Positions 26,957 through 36,809 of a stretch of 64,000 bases of DNA are shown here, in pieces. The notes beneath the pieces were generated by a model, which saw only the letters and a list, made by a program, of their open reading frames with translations, was not told the DNA's origin and did not search any database. The DNA is taken from contig NZ_JACERN010000030.1 of assembly GCF_013911085.1 (NCBI RefSeq), positions 248,001 to 312,000 of the forward strand, in the 5' to 3' direction. Origin of the DNA: Aquitalea aquatica. Its GTDB lineage: Bacteria; Pseudomonadota; Gammaproteobacteria; Burkholderiales; Chromobacteriaceae. How positions within the stretch are numbered: position 1 is the first letter of the stretch; the number at the start of each line of letters is the position of its first letter. The position numbers and the translations under genes are program-made.

Positions 26957-27328
26957 TCACTCCCTGCTCGCGCCAGCGGCGGCGAGGCGATTCAGATAAT
27001 CCTGCCAGTATGCCTGTTGCTGCGCACCCAGCTCGTAAAGGTAAGTCCAGCTGTAGAGGCCGCTATCGTGGCCATCATCAAAGGTAATCTTCAAGGCGTA
27101 GTGGCCCACCGGCTCCAGCGCGGTGATCGCCACCTGACGCTTGCCCACCTGCAGCACTTCCTGCCCCGCCCCATGGCCACGCACTTCGGCAGAGGGCGAA
27201 TACACCCGCAGGTATTCGGCCGGCAGCTGGAAGCGCTCACCATCATCAAAGCTGATTTCCAGCGTACGCGAAACGGCATGCAGGGTGATTTCCTGCACCT
27301 GGGCACTATTAGGACTGATTCCTGCCAT
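26957..27328 (-). CDS. DUF971 / GBBH-like N-terminal domain protein, 123 aa
   Basis: A single DUF971 domain: [25 protein letters not shown] in the N-terminal half and [26 protein letters not shown] near the C-terminus. The fold is that found at the N-terminus of gamma-butyrobetaine hydroxylases and in some Fe-S or Mrp-related proteins; function alone is unknown. It commonly sits next to ubiE in betaproteobacteria, as here. GAGG lies 6 bases before the ATG. Confidence 0.9.
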   Translation of the reverse strand: MAGISPNSAQVQEITLHAVSRTLEISFDDGERFQLPAEYLRVYSPSAEVRGHGAGQEVLQVGKRQVAITALEPVGHYALKITFDDGHDSGLYSWTYLYELGAQQQAYWQDYLNRLAAAGASRE

Positions 27329-27356
27329 GTCTGCCTCGTCGTTTTAAAGGGGGGGC

Positions 27357-28388
27357 TTAACCCTGTTCGTCCTTGCGTTCCAACAGCATGGCATCGCCAT
27401 AGCTGAAGAAGCGGTATTGCTGCTGTACTGCATGGGCATAGGCCGCACGCATTTCCGGGTAGCCGGCAAAAGCCGAGACCAGCATCAGCAAGGTGGACTT
27501 GGGCAAATGGAAATTGGTCAGCAAGCGGTCGACCACGCGGAAGCGGTAACCCGGCGTGATGAAGATGTCGGTCTCGCCACGGCCAGCCACCAGTTCGCCA
27601 CTGCGCGCGGCAGACTCCAGCGCACGCATGCTGGTGGTGCCCACGGCCAGCACCTTGCTGCCACGGGCATGCGCGGCCTGGATCAGCTCAAAAGTGCGCT
27701 GCGGCACTTCGTAGATTTCGCTGTGCATCTTGTGCTCGGCGATGTTTTCCACCCGTACCGGCTGGAAGGTGCCCGCCCCGACATGCAGGGTGACATAGGC
27801 CAGCTCCACGCCCTTGGCCTGCAAAGTGGCCAGCATTTCTTCGGTAAAGTGCAGGCCGGCAGTGGGCGCTGCCACCGCACCCTGTTCGCGGGCGTAGACG
27901 GTCTGGTAACGCTCGTCGTCGTCGCCTTCCGCGCTTCTCTCTATATAGGGAGGCAGCGGCAGCTTGCCGGAGGCTTCCAGAATGTCGAAAACATTGTCCT
28001 CAGCCAGAAAGCGCAGCTTGAACAGCGCGTCGTCGCGCTCGACCATTTCGGCTTCCCAACGTTCGGCAAAAATCAGCCGCGTGCCCGGCTTGGGCGACTT
28101 GGAAGAGCGCACATGGGCCAGCACGGTGTGCGCATCCAGCACGCGCTCTACCAGAGCTTCTATCTTGCCGCCACTGGCCTTTTCGCCAAACAGTCTGGCC
28201 TTGATGACGCGGGTGTCGTTGAACACCATCACATCACCGGCGTTGAGCTGCTGGGCGAAATCGGCAAACTGCCCGTCGGTAAGGGAAGTGCCGGCAACAT
28301 GCAGCAAACGGCTGGCACCGCGCACGGCAGGCGGATGCTGGGCAATCAGGTGTTCTGGCAGGTGGTAATCGAAATCAGACAGCAGCAT
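27357..28388 (-). CDS. queA: tRNA preQ1(34) S-adenosylmethionine ribosyltransferase-isomerase, 343 aa
   Basis: QueA transfers the ribosyl part of SAM to preQ1 at tRNA position 34 during queuosine synthesis. Conserved [13 protein letters not shown] near residue 55, [13 protein letters not shown] near 177, and [11 protein letters not shown] and GTTSMRALE follow. Length is standard. The tgt gene, often next to queA, is not adjacent here. Confidence 0.95.
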   Translation of the reverse strand: MLLSDFDYHLPEHLIAQHPPAVRGASRLLHVAGTSLTDGQFADFAQQLNAGDVMVFNDTRVIKARLFGEKASGGKIEALVERVLDAHTVLAHVRSSKSPKPGTRLIFAERWEAEMVERDDALFKLRFLAEDNVFDILEASGKLPLPPYIERSAEGDDDERYQTVYAREQGAVAAPTAGLHFTEEMLATLQAKGVELAYVTLHVGAGTFQPVRVENIAEHKMHSEIYEVPQRTFELIQAAHARGSKVLAVGTTSMRALESAARSGELVAGRGETDIFITPGYRFRVVDRLLTNFHLPKSTLLMLVSAFAGYPEMRAAYAHAVQQQYRFFSYGDAMLLERKDEQG

Positions 28389-28688
28389 GGCGTGAAGCTC
28401 GAATCAAAACCGGCAAATTATACCCGCGCCAGCCAGCCCCGGCACGGACTTGTTCGGCCCGGCCCCGAATTTGAGCTTGATCAAGAGTGCGGCGCAAGAA
28501 ACTGTAAAAAATTTGCCACCGTTTAAAATGCGGTTCACTGTAGTGCATTCGCTCGAAATGGCGGGCTTTCCGGCCAAATCAGCGGCCCCTGCCAACCATC
28601 AAACAACCGTTTGAAATACTCGAAAAGCTAGACATCGTGTCGCTAATTGCGGCAAACTCGCGCCCATGTTGAACTCAGGAGCAAAGCT
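28389..28688. other. Divergent promoter region between queA and aroQ
   Basis: No gene is supported. The middle (about 28490-28530) is AT-rich (AAAAAATTTG, TTTAAAATG) and probably holds promoters for both directions, but no box pair is good enough to name. Confidence 0.4.
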
Positions 28689-29138
28689 TTGACCGGAAAA
28701 ATCCTCGTGCTGCACGGCCCCAACCTCAATCTGCTCGGGACACGGGAACCACAGCACTACGGCCGGGATACGCTTGCCTCCATCAACCAGCGGCTGACCG
28801 AACAGGCCAGCGCCGCCGGTTTCGAGCTTGAGGCGCTGCAAAGCAACGCCGAACACCTCTTGATTGACCGCGTCCACGCCTGCATGACAGACGGAACGTC
28901 GTTCATCATCATCAATCCAGCGGCCTTTACCCACACCAGCGTTGCCCTGCGCGACGCCATTTCGGGGGTGAAGGTGCCATTCATAGAAGTACACCTGTCC
29001 AACGTCCACGCCCGTGAGCCCTTCCGCCAGCATTCGTATTTTTCCGATCTGGCGGTCGGCGTGATCTGCGGCCTGGGCGCGCAGGGCTATGAGCTGGCAC
29101 TTGCGCACGCCATCCGGCGTTTGTCCGCGCAAGCCTGA
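28689..29138 (+). CDS. aroQ: 3-Dehydroquinate dehydratase, type II, 149 aa
   Basis: Third step of the shikimate pathway. [14 protein letters not shown] near residue 8, the catalytic His-containing [15 protein letters not shown] near 78 and [17 protein letters not shown] near 99 are diagnostic. The start is a TTG at 28689 with AGGAG 7 bases upstream, which gives [12 protein letters not shown]; no ATG is available at that place. It leads an aroQ-accB-accC row, an order shared with E. coli and pseudomonads. Confidence 0.94.
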   Translation: MTGKILVLHGPNLNLLGTREPQHYGRDTLASINQRLTEQASAAGFELEALQSNAEHLLIDRVHACMTDGTSFIIINPAAFTHTSVALRDAISGVKVPFIEVHLSNVHAREPFRQHSYFSDLAVGVICGLGAQGYELALAHAIRRLSAQA

Positions 29139-29172
29139 GCATAATAAAGTACATCCCATCCGAAGGATTACC

Positions 29173-29631
29173 ATGGATCTGCGTAAACTGAAGAAACTGA
29201 TCGATCTCGTCGAAGAATCCGGCATCGCCGAACTCGAGGTGACCGAAGGGGAAGAGAAAGTCCGCATCACCCGCGTATCGGCCAACACCCAGATCGCCTA
29301 CGCCCAGCCGATGATGCAGATGCCGATGCAACAGCAAATGGCCGCACCGGCCGCCGCGCCGGTAGCCGCAGCAGAAGCCCCTGCCGCCGCCAACAACGCC
29401 AACGCGCTGAAGTCGCCGATGGTCGGCACCTTCTACCGCTCGGCCAGCCCGGGTTCCAAGCCTTTCGTGGAAGTGGGCCAGAGCGTGAATGCCGGTGATA
29501 CCCTGTGCATCATCGAAGCCATGAAGCTGATGAACGAAATCGAAGCCGACCGTTCCGGCGTGGTGAAGGCCGCATTGGCCGAAGACGGCCAGCCGGTGGA
29601 ATACGGCGAGCCGCTGTTCATCATCGAGTAA
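29173..29631 (+). CDS. accB: Biotin carboxyl carrier protein of acetyl-CoA carboxylase, 152 aa
   Basis: AccB carries the biotin that shuttles carboxylate in fatty acid synthesis. An N-terminal helix ([16 protein letters not shown]), an Ala/Pro-rich linker (about residues 50-75) and a biotinyl domain with the target lysine in [12 protein letters not shown] near residue 118 are present. AAGGA precedes the ATG. A hairpin separates it from accC. Confidence 0.96.
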   Translation: MDLRKLKKLIDLVEESGIAELEVTEGEEKVRITRVSANTQIAYAQPMMQMPMQQQMAAPAAAPVAAAEAPAAANNANALKSPMVGTFYRSASPGSKPFVEVGQSVNAGDTLCIIEAMKLMNEIEADRSGVVKAALAEDGQPVEYGEPLFIIE

Positions 29632-29667
29632 TTCTTCTCTGCCTCGCTAATAGACGCCAGAGATGAC

Positions 29668-29695
29668 AGGGCACGAGACACAGCGTCTGTGCCCT
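29668..29695 (+). other. Long hairpin between accB and accC
   Basis: AGGGCAC (29668-29674) pairs with GTGCCCT (29689-29695), and inside it AGAC pairs with GTCT around an ACAGC loop. No T-tract follows, so it may be a processing or stability element that sets the AccB:AccC ratio. Confidence 0.45.
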
Positions 29696-29731
29696 TGTCG
29701 TTTGACGCGCCACTGAACGGACGTCCCTACC

Positions 29732-31090
29732 ATGTTTGAAAAAATCCTGATTGCGAACCGCGGCGAAATCGCCCTGCGCATCCAGCGCGCCTGCCGCGAA
29801 ATGGGTATCAAGACCGTGGTCGTGCATTCCGAAGCCGACCGCGAAGCCAAATATGTCAAGCTGGCCGACGAGTCGGTCTGCATCGGCCCGGCCCCGTCGA
29901 CCAAGAGCTATCTGAATGTGCCGGCGCTGATCGCCGCTGCAGAAGTGACCGACGCCCAGGCCATTCACCCCGGTTACGGCTTCCTGTCGGAAAACGCCGA
30001 CTTTGCCGAACGCGTGGAACAATCCGGCTTTGTCTTCATCGGCCCACGCCCTGACACCATCCGCCTGATGGGCGACAAGGTATCGGCCAAGGACGCGATG
30101 ATTGCCGCCGGCGTGCCCTGCGTACCCGGCTCGGCTGGCGCTTTGCCGGATGATCCGGCCGAGATCGTCAAGATCGCCAAGAAAATCGGCTTCCCGGTCA
30201 TCATCAAGGCCGCAGGTGGCGGCGGTGGCCGTGGCATGCGCGTGGTGCATACCGAAGGCGCGCTGATCAACTCGGTACAGATGACCCGCACCGAAGCCGG
30301 TGCTGCATTCGGCAACCCGACTGTCTACATGGAGAAATACCTGCAGCAGCCGCGCCATATCGAAATCCAGATTCTGGCCGACGAATACGGCAATGCCATC
30401 TATCTGGGCGAGCGCGACTGCTCCATGCAGCGCCGCCACCAGAAAATCATCGAAGAAGCACCGGCACCGGGCATTACCGACGAGCAGCGTCAGCGCATCG
30501 GTACCGCCTGCGCCGAAGCGTGCAGCCGCATCGGCTACCGTGGGGCCGGCACTTTTGAATTCCTGTTCGAAAACGGCGAGTTCTACTTCATTGAAATGAA
30601 CACCCGCGTTCAGGTAGAGCACCCGGTGACCGAGATGATTACCGGCGTGGACATCGTGCAGGAACAGATCCGCATTGCTGCCGGCGAAAAGCTGCGCTAC
30701 AAGCAAAGCGACATCATCCTGCGCGGTCATGCCATGGAATGCCGTATCAACGCCGAAGATCCGTTTACCTTCGTGCCCTCGCCGGGCAAGATCGAAAGCT
30801 ACCATCCGGCCGGTGGCCCTGGCATTCGCATCGACTCGCACATCTACCAGGGCTATACCGTGCCGTCGCACTACGACTCCATGGTAGGCAAGCTGATTTC
30901 CTACGGTGACACCCGCGAACAGGCCATGGCCCGCATGCGTGTTGCCCTGTCGGAAATCTCCATCTCCGGCATCAAGACCAATATCCAGCTGCACCAGGAA
31001 TTGTTCATGGATGCCGCCTTCCAGCGTGGCAGCACCAGTATTCACTATCTGGAAGAGCGCCTGTCGCAGATGAAAAAGGGAGAGGCATAA
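29732..31090 (+). CDS. accC: Biotin carboxylase subunit of acetyl-CoA carboxylase, 452 aa
   Basis: An ATP-grasp enzyme that carboxylates biotin on AccB. N-terminal [14 protein letters not shown], the glycine-rich ATP loop [12 protein letters not shown] near residue 160, and [14 protein letters not shown] near 288 are present. The stop overlaps the prmA start by one base (TAATG), so the two are coupled. Confidence 0.96.
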   Translation: MFEKILIANRGEIALRIQRACREMGIKTVVVHSEADREAKYVKLADESVCIGPAPSTKSYLNVPALIAAAEVTDAQAIHPGYGFLSENADFAERVEQSGFVFIGPRPDTIRLMGDKVSAKDAMIAAGVPCVPGSAGALPDDPAEIVKIAKKIGFPVIIKAAGGGGGRGMRVVHTEGALINSVQMTRTEAGAAFGNPTVYMEKYLQQPRHIEIQILADEYGNAIYLGERDCSMQRRHQKIIEEAPAPGITDEQRQRIGTACAEACSRIGYRGAGTFEFLFENGEFYFIEMNTRVQVEHPVTEMITGVDIVQEQIRIAAGEKLRYKQSDIILRGHAMECRINAEDPFTFVPSPGKIESYHPAGGPGIRIDSHIYQGYTVPSHYDSMVGKLISYGDTREQAMARMRVALSEISISGIKTNIQLHQELFMDAAFQRGSTSIHYLEERLSQMKKGEA

Positions 31091-31986
31091 TGGCTTGGCT
31101 ACAAGCCACCATCGACACGGATTCGGCCGTGGCAGAACGCCTGGCCGATGCCCTGATGGATGCGGGCGCGCTGTCGACCGCCATTGAAGACGCATTGGCC
31201 GGCACCGAGCTGGAACAGCCCATCTTTGGCGAACCCGGCATGCCGGTAGACCAGCTGTGGAATCACAGCCGCATCATCACCCTGTTTGCCGAAGATGCCG
31301 ACGTTGCGCTGCTGATCGCCGCCGCCTGCACCGCCTGCAAGCTGGCCATGCCGGCATACAAGACCGAGCGCGTGGAAGAGCAGGACTGGGTGCGCCTGAC
31401 GCAATCCCAGTTCGAGCCCATCCGCATTTCGGACCGACTGTGGATTACCCCCACCTGGCACGATGCCCCGGCGCCTGATGCCATTAACCTGCAGCTGGAT
31501 CCGGGCCTGGCATTCGGCACGGGCAGCCATCCCACCACGCGGCTGTGCCTGCAGTGGCTGGATGCGCATGTTGCTGGTGGCGAAAGCGTGCTGGACTACG
31601 GCTGCGGTTCCGGCATCCTGGCCATTGCCGCGCTCAAGCTGGGCGCAGGCTCGGCGCTGGGCGTGGATATCGATGCCCAGGCGGTGCGTTCCAGTCGCGA
31701 CAACGCCGACCAGAACAACGTAACTGCCACCTTCTGCCTGCCGGATGCCAATCCGGCCGCCCAGTATGATGTTGTGTTGGCCAATATTCTGGCCAACCCG
31801 CTGCGCATGCTCGGTCAGCTGTTGGCAAGCCATGTAAAAACCGGTGGTAGAATCGTGCTTTCCGGTATTCTTGCCGAACAGGCTGATGAACTGTCTGCCA
31901 TTTATGCGCAATGGTTCACCATGGATACGCCCGTGTTCGACGAGGGTTGGACACGATTGACAGGAACCCGACGCCCAAGCGTATGA
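31090..31986 (+). CDS. prmA: Ribosomal protein L11 methyltransferase, 298 aa
   Basis: PrmA methylates L11. The substrate domain is N-terminal and the SAM-binding domain C-terminal, with GLAFGTGSHPTTRLCL near residue 140, VLDYGCGSGILAIAALKLG near 165 and the NPPY-like VLANILANPL near 230. It overlaps the next gene as ATGA. accC-prmA adjacency is common in proteobacteria. Confidence 0.95.
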   Translation: MAWLQATIDTDSAVAERLADALMDAGALSTAIEDALAGTELEQPIFGEPGMPVDQLWNHSRIITLFAEDADVALLIAAACTACKLAMPAYKTERVEEQDWVRLTQSQFEPIRISDRLWITPTWHDAPAPDAINLQLDPGLAFGTGSHPTTRLCLQWLDAHVAGGESVLDYGCGSGILAIAALKLGAGSALGVDIDAQAVRSSRDNADQNNVTATFCLPDANPAAQYDVVLANILANPLRMLGQLLASHVKTGGRIVLSGILAEQADELSAIYAQWFTMDTPVFDEGWTRLTGTRRPSV

Positions 31987-33146
31987 GCTATACGACACAG
32001 TGCCCCAGTTGCCAGACCCGTTTCAAGGTTAACGACAAGCAGTTATCTGCCGCCAACGGACTCGTCCGCTGCGGGCGCTGTTCGCATGTTTTCAACGCCA
32101 CCGAGCATTTTGTCAGTACCGACGTACCGCCGGTACTGACGCCGCCAGTGGCACCGCCGCCACCGCCAGTGCAGGCCATGCCGCCGGCCGCAACACCCCA
32201 GGTGCAGCAGCCCGCCGACCCGATGGACGATTTCGAGCTGGAACTGCCCGACTTCGACCCGCAAACTGCAGCCAGCCCGGCCACTGCCGATGATTTCGAT
32301 CTGGAGCCTGCCCCCGCGCTCGCCCCTGCCAATACTATGCAGCCGCCCGATAGCGGCAGCAGCCGCGAAGCCGAAGAGTTCCAGCGCGCACTGGCCGAAG
32401 CCTTGCAAACCCGCAAAACCAGCCCGACGCCCAGCCAGAACTATGCAGCCGAGCTGGATGAGCCAGAGCAGCCTCCCCCCCTGCCCGACGTGTTCGGCAA
32501 CAAACGCCGCCGTGGTGAACAGGCCGACGATATCCCGCCGCCCGCTGCCGCTGCCAGCGCCGAACAAGCTGAAATCCCGGCACCGCCGGCACGCCCGCCA
32601 CACCCTTATGGTGATCTGGGTGAAGCAGATGAAGAAGTCAGCAGTGAGGAGCCACACCGGCGCAATCCGCTATTGACCATTGTCATGGTATTGCTGGCCA
32701 TCATCGGCAGCGTGCTGCTGGCCGGCCAGCTGGTTTACTTCAACCGCACCCGCATTGCCGCCGAAGTCCCGGAAGCGCGTCCGGCGCTGGAAGCCTTCTG
32801 CCACATTGCCGGCTGCAATGTGCCCTGGCCAACGGATATCGCGCAAATCCGCACCGAATGGTCGGAGCTAGCCTTTGTGCCCGAGCATGCCAATCTGATC
32901 CAATTGTCCGCCACGCTGAAGAACCATGCCGCCTTTGCGCAGAACTACCCCATGCTGGAAGTTTCGCTGAAGGATGCCGACGATCAGGTACTGATCCGCA
33001 AGGTGTTTTCACCCAAGGAATACCTCAAGGCCGACGACTTCAAGCTGCAGCGCTTCAATGCCAACAGCGAGGTGAAGGTCACCATGCGGCTGGATGCCGG
33101 CAAGGTACGCGCCATGGGTTACAGCCTGTACTGGTTCTACCCCTGA
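31983..33146 (+). CDS. Zinc-ribbon and DUF3426 membrane protein, 387 aa
   Basis: An N-terminal MJ0042-type zinc ribbon (CPSCQTRF near residue 8 and CGRCSHVFNA near 30) is followed by a long Pro/Ala-rich low-complexity region (about 50-230), one membrane span (about 237-257) and a C-terminal DUF3426 domain. Function is unknown. The topology places the zinc ribbon in the cytoplasm and DUF3426 in the periplasm. It starts inside the prmA stop (ATGA), which implies co-expression with prmA. A UUCG-capped terminator follows. Confidence 0.9.
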   Translation: MSYTTQCPSCQTRFKVNDKQLSAANGLVRCGRCSHVFNATEHFVSTDVPPVLTPPVAPPPPPVQAMPPAATPQVQQPADPMDDFELELPDFDPQTAASPATADDFDLEPAPALAPANTMQPPDSGSSREAEEFQRALAEALQTRKTSPTPSQNYAAELDEPEQPPPLPDVFGNKRRRGEQADDIPPPAAAASAEQAEIPAPPARPPHPYGDLGEADEEVSSEEPHRRNPLLTIVMVLLAIIGSVLLAGQLVYFNRTRIAAEVPEARPALEAFCHIAGCNVPWPTDIAQIRTEWSELAFVPEHANLIQLSATLKNHAAFAQNYPMLEVSLKDADDQVLIRKVFSPKEYLKADDFKLQRFNANSEVKVTMRLDAGKVRAMGYSLYWFYP

Positions 33147-33166
33147 GCGGCGACACCCCTACACCA

Positions 33167-33189
33167 AGCGGCTTCGGCCGCTTTTTTTG
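33167..33189 (+). terminator. Rho-independent terminator after the acc-prm row
   Basis: AAGCGGC and GCCGCTT flank a TTCG loop, followed by seven T's in total. Confidence 0.85.
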
Positions 33190-33270
33190 TACCTGCTCGT
33201 CAACAGAATATCGAATCGGCCTTGTAATTGGCGCAGTGCTGTCCACCATGTAAGGATAAGGAGGCAACAC

Positions 33271-33843
33271 ATGCACGATTTCATACTGCAGTACGGCGAT
33301 GAGGCCATTCCAGTGAGTGGGGAATTTCCGCAGCCAGACAGTTATCTGCCCAGCTTCATGCTGGTGGATGAACACAAACGCGATATTGCACTGGAGGCTT
33401 TTGCCGGCCAGCCCAAGGTCATTCTGACCCTGCTGTCGCTGGACGAAGACGAACACGGTGGCCTGGCACTGTTACAGGACACCCGGCGCTTCCTTGAAAG
33501 CTGGCCGGCCTTGCAGCTGATCGTGGTGTGCGTCGATTCGCCCTCTTCCCTGCTGCGCAGCCGCCACGAGCACGGTCTGCCCGGCGTCATCCTGCTCTCT
33601 ACCCTGCGCGGTCGCGACTTTCACAAGCAATACGGAGTACTGGCCAGCGGCTACCCGCTCAGCGGCTATACCGCCCCGGCCATCCTGATTGCCGACGGCG
33701 ACAATGTCATTCTGTACGCAGAGCGTTTGCACAACAGCACTGCACGTTTCAAGCAGCATGACATTGCCGCGCGACTACAGCTGGCAGCCGTGCTGGATGA
33801 CAGTCCTGTCACAGCAGCTGAAGACAGCCCCCCTTCTACTTGA
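33271..33843 (+). CDS. Tpx-like thioredoxin-fold protein lacking the peroxidase cysteines, 190 aa
   Basis: The protein aligns by eye with thiol peroxidase Tpx along its whole core: LVDEHKRDIALEAFAGQPKVIL, then IVVCVDSPSSLLRSRHEHGL, VILLSTLRGRDFHKQYGV and PAILIADGDNVILYAE. The peroxidatic Cys of Tpx (SIDTGVCAAS region) is replaced by SLDEDEHGG, and the resolving Cys region by RSRHEHGL. The only cysteine is in VVCVDS, a buried-strand position. It therefore should not work as a normal peroxidase. AAGGAGG precedes the ATG, so it looks expressed. A divergent AhpC/TSA protein remains an alternative. Confidence 0.75.
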   Translation: MHDFILQYGDEAIPVSGEFPQPDSYLPSFMLVDEHKRDIALEAFAGQPKVILTLLSLDEDEHGGLALLQDTRRFLESWPALQLIVVCVDSPSSLLRSRHEHGLPGVILLSTLRGRDFHKQYGVLASGYPLSGYTAPAILIADGDNVILYAERLHNSTARFKQHDIAARLQLAAVLDDSPVTAAEDSPPST

Positions 33844-34046
33844 GTGCCAGCACCAACTAACGCAGGCACGACAGCATGACTGGCCGGTGACGACTCTGTG
33901 CACCGGCCAAAGTTTCGTCACATTAAACACCAATAGTAAATAAATGGTTTAAATAATAGGTATTTATTGAACTGATTGCCAAAAATATACTGTCCCCAAG
34001 CTGTAGAACACAGCAGACACACAATCCCATCAGCAAGGAATACAGT

Positions 34047-34277
34047 ATGAAAACCCTAGCCATCGCCCTGATTACCCTGATCACCAGCAGTGCAGCATTT
34101 GCCCATGATGTAGACAACAACCCGCCGACACCGGCTAGCGTCAGCGCCTGGCAGGCCGAGCAGCAAGCCATCCGGAATGACTTCGCCAAACTGCCGGCTG
34201 CCGAACAGCAGCGTATCCAGAACATCAATGCCTACTGGGATGCACAGAGCCTGCGCGAGAACCAGCGCACGCACTAA
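34047..34277 (+). CDS. Small secreted protein, 76 aa
   Basis: A clear signal peptide (MKTLAIALITLITSSAAFA) is followed by about 57 polar, Gln/Ala-rich residues that look helical (EQQAIRNDFAKLPAAEQQRIQNINAYWDAQ). I do not recognise it. AAGGA lies before the ATG, and the upstream gap (33900-34000) is AT-rich enough to hold a promoter. It is probably periplasmic. Confidence 0.7.
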   Translation: MKTLAIALITLITSSAAFAHDVDNNPPTPASVSAWQAEQQAIRNDFAKLPAAEQQRIQNINAYWDAQSLRENQRTH

Positions 34278-34423
34278 GAGCTGCTAACAAAAAAACTGTT
34301 GCAGCCTTGCGCCTCCTGGCCGTACTGCTTGTACTGTCTTGGGCGGCGCGCCTTGCCCCAGTGACACCGCGCTCTTGTCAGCCACGCTAAGCCTGCAGCA
34401 GCCCCCATCACTGCCAGGGCATG

Positions 34424-34452
34424 AAAAAAGCCTCCATCATGGAGGCTTTTTT
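34424..34452. terminator. Bidirectional terminator before gpsA end
   Basis: AAAAAAGCCTCC and GGAGGCTTTTTT form a perfect 12-bp stem with an ATCAT loop, serving gpsA and the upstream small gene. Confidence 0.85.
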
Positions 34453-34470
34453 ATTGGTACACGGCAGGCA

Positions 34471-35475
34471 TCAGTCCAGCGCGCCGCCACCTTCAGACTT
34501 GGGCGCACGGCTCAGCAGCCCTTCCACCACCCGGTGCGGATCATTGCCCTGATACAGCAGGCCACACACGGCGGCGGTAATCGGCATTTCCACTTCCAGC
34601 CTTTCCGCCATGGTCAGGACTTCGCGGGCGGTACTCACACCTTCAGCCACATGGCCCAGCTCCGCCAGAATGGTTTCCAGTGATTTGCCTTCGGCCAGTT
34701 TCAGGCCCACCTGACGATTACGCGACAGCGCACCGGTGCAGGTGAGAATGAGATCACCCATGCCAGACAAGCCCATCATGGTCTGCTGGCTGGCACCCAG
34801 CGCACTGGCCAGACGGGTGATTTCCGCCAGGCCACGGGTGATGAGTGCGGCGCGGGCATTCATGCCAAAACCCAGGCCATCGGCTACACCAGTGGCAATA
34901 GCCATCACGTTCTTGACGGCACCACCGACTTCAACCCCCACCAGATCATCATTGGCATACAGCCGCAGCAGCGGGCTGTGCAGCTCACGCGCAATGCGCC
35001 GGGCAAACTCACCGTCATCCGCGGCAATGGTGACCGCAGCCGGCAGGCCTTCCGCCACTTCGCGGGCAAAGCTGGGGCCGGACAACACACCGCAGGGATG
35101 GTCAGCCGGCAACTCTTCGGCCACCACCTGATGCGGCAGCAGGCTGGAACCGGTTTCGAACCCCTTGCACGCCCACAAGATGGGCGGCAGCGCAGAAGAC
35201 AGCGCCGTCAACGCCCGCAAGGTCGGCCGCAGGCCCACGATGGGGGTGACGATAAGAATCAGTTCGGCGCCATGGATGGCACGAGGCAATTCTGCAGTCA
35301 GCGTGATGCTGTCGGGAAAAGGGCAATCCGGCAGATAACGGCGGTTGACACGCTCGGCCGCCATTTCCGACATCTGGGCGGCATCGCGCCCCCACAGGCT
35401 CACATCATGATGACGGGCAAACGCCAGCGCCAGCGCGCTACCCCATGCCCCACTCCCCAGAATGGCCAGTTTCAT
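34471..35475 (-). CDS. gpsA: Glycerol-3-phosphate dehydrogenase [NAD(P)+], 334 aa
   Basis: Makes sn-glycerol 3-phosphate for phospholipids. [10 protein letters not shown] at the N-terminus binds NAD(P); [13 protein letters not shown] near residue 135 and the catalytic Lys in [14 protein letters not shown] near 186 are conserved. It is the last gene of a grxC-secB-SH3-gpsA row on the minus strand, an arrangement often seen as secB-gpsA. Confidence 0.95.
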   Translation of the reverse strand: MKLAILGSGAWGSALALAFARHHDVSLWGRDAAQMSEMAAERVNRRYLPDCPFPDSITLTAELPRAIHGAELILIVTPIVGLRPTLRALTALSSALPPILWACKGFETGSSLLPHQVVAEELPADHPCGVLSGPSFAREVAEGLPAAVTIAADDGEFARRIARELHSPLLRLYANDDLVGVEVGGAVKNVMAIATGVADGLGFGMNARAALITRGLAEITRLASALGASQQTMMGLSGMGDLILTCTGALSRNRQVGLKLAEGKSLETILAELGHVAEGVSTAREVLTMAERLEVEMPITAAVCGLLYQGNDPHRVVEGLLSRAPKSEGGGALD

Positions 35476-35478
35476 GGT

Positions 35479-35922
35479 TTACAGGCCCCACAGATCGGTA
35501 ATGCGGGCAAAGCCGCTGCTGCCGTCGCGGTGCTTGACCTTGACCCAGCCATCCTTGGGCGCTTCCTGCCATTGCAGCACGCCATCGCGGGCCACGCTGA
35601 ACACGGGCTGGCCATCAGCCGATGCGCTAGCACGCACCACGGCCTGGTCGGCCGTCACCAGCAACCAGCGCTGACCAGACAAGGCCGCCAGCGGAATCCA
35701 GGCGATGCCGCCGGTGGCGTCACGCACGCGTGACCACTCTTTCTGGCTGGACAGCACTTCCACCGGGTAGTAGCGGCTAACCACGAACAGCTTCTTGGCA
35801 CTCAATGTGGGCGCCTCGTACAGCGCCACACCGGTTTCCTTGACCGAACGGAATTCCAGCGCCTGCGCCGGCAGGGCATACAGCCCGGCCAGCACGGCAG
35901 CGACGACGAGGCGGCGCAGCAT
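35479..35922 (-). CDS. Secreted SH3-domain protein, 147 aa
   Basis: A signal peptide (about residues 1-21, cleavage after AQA) is followed by two SH3b-like units (about 25-82 and 85-145), the second ending KVKHRDGSSGFARITDLWGL. Such proteins bind or sense cell wall or act as periplasmic adaptors. It overlaps secB by one base and ends 4 bases before gpsA. Confidence 0.85.
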   Translation of the reverse strand: MLRRLVVAAVLAGLYALPAQALEFRSVKETGVALYEAPTLSAKKLFVVSRYYPVEVLSSQKEWSRVRDATGGIAWIPLAALSGQRWLLVTADQAVVRASASADGQPVFSVARDGVLQWQEAPKDGWVKVKHRDGSSGFARITDLWGL

Positions 35923-36374
35923 CAGGCGTTGCCGGCTTCGGCTTGCTGGGCGCGCTGCTGCATGTACAGCGCTTCGAAGTTGATCGGCGACAGCAGTACC
36001 GGCGGGAAGCCAGCGCGGTTCACCAGATTGGAAACGGTTTCACGGGCATAGGGGAACAGGATGTTCGGGCAGGCCACACCAAGAATCGGCTCGATGTCTT
36101 CAACCGGCACGTTTTCGATGCGGAAGATACCGGCTTCGGTCACTTCGCACAGGAACATGGTTTTTTCCGGCAGCTTGGCGGTCACGGTCACGGTCAGCGC
36201 CACTTCGTAGAAGCCATCGTCGATTTGCTTGCCTTCGCTGGCCAGTTGCATGTCGATTTCCGGCTGGGCCGCTTCCAGATAAACCTGCGGTGCATTCGGC
36301 ACTTCCAGGGACAGATCTTTTACGTAGATTTTTTCGATGGAGAATACCGGTTGCAGCTCTTGTTGCTCGCTCAT
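35922..36374 (-). CDS. secB: Protein-export chaperone SecB, 150 aa
   Basis: SecB keeps preproteins unfolded and hands them to SecA. Conserved [19 protein letters not shown] at the N-terminus, [13 protein letters not shown] in the middle and [25 protein letters not shown] near the C-terminus are present. Length is standard. Confidence 0.96.
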   Translation of the reverse strand: MSEQQELQPVFSIEKIYVKDLSLEVPNAPQVYLEAAQPEIDMQLASEGKQIDDGFYEVALTVTVTAKLPEKTMFLCEVTEAGIFRIENVPVEDIEPILGVACPNILFPYARETVSNLVNRAGFPPVLLSPINFEALYMQQRAQQAEAGNA

Positions 36375-36522
36375 GTCTCAGTCTCGCTGATGGCCGCCCC
36401 GGGCGGCCGGTTGCAAAGGAAAATCAGGTTTGCATCATCGCATGAAAGCACGGTGTGCGGCCAGTACGGCCCAACGGCAAAGGGCGATAGCGGCAGACGA
36501 CTCCGTGCTTGCTTGATTGGCG

Positions 36523-36780
36523 TCAATCGGCCAGCAGCACGTCCAGCTTGCCGGCCTGGTTCAGAGCCACCAGATCGTCGCAGCCGCCGACATGGGTGTC
36601 GCCGATGAAGATTTGCGGCACGGTGCGCCGGCCGGTGCTGCTCATCATGTGATCGCGTGCCGCATCGTCCAGATCAATGCGGATTTCCTCGATGCCGGTT
36701 ACACCCTTGCTGGCCAGAACTTGCTTGGCGCGGATGCAGTAGGGGCAGACCGCCGTGGTATACATGGTGACGTGTTTCAT
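36523..36780 (-). CDS. grxC: Glutaredoxin 3, 85 aa
   Basis: A glutathione-dependent disulphide reductase. The active site CPYC is at residues 13-16 and TVPQIFIGDTHVGGCDDL carries the cis-proline and glutathione-binding GG. The grxC-secB adjacency is typical of beta- and gammaproteobacteria. Confidence 0.96.
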   Translation of the reverse strand: MKHVTMYTTAVCPYCIRAKQVLASKGVTGIEEIRIDLDDAARDHMMSSTGRRTVPQIFIGDTHVGGCDDLVALNQAGKLDVLLAD

Positions 36781-36809
36781 GACAAAACCTGTTTAATGCG
36801 TGGTGGGAT

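Noticed and set aside
29621-31195. 524-residue open frame antisense to accC
   Set aside because: Shadow frame; accC is unmistakable.
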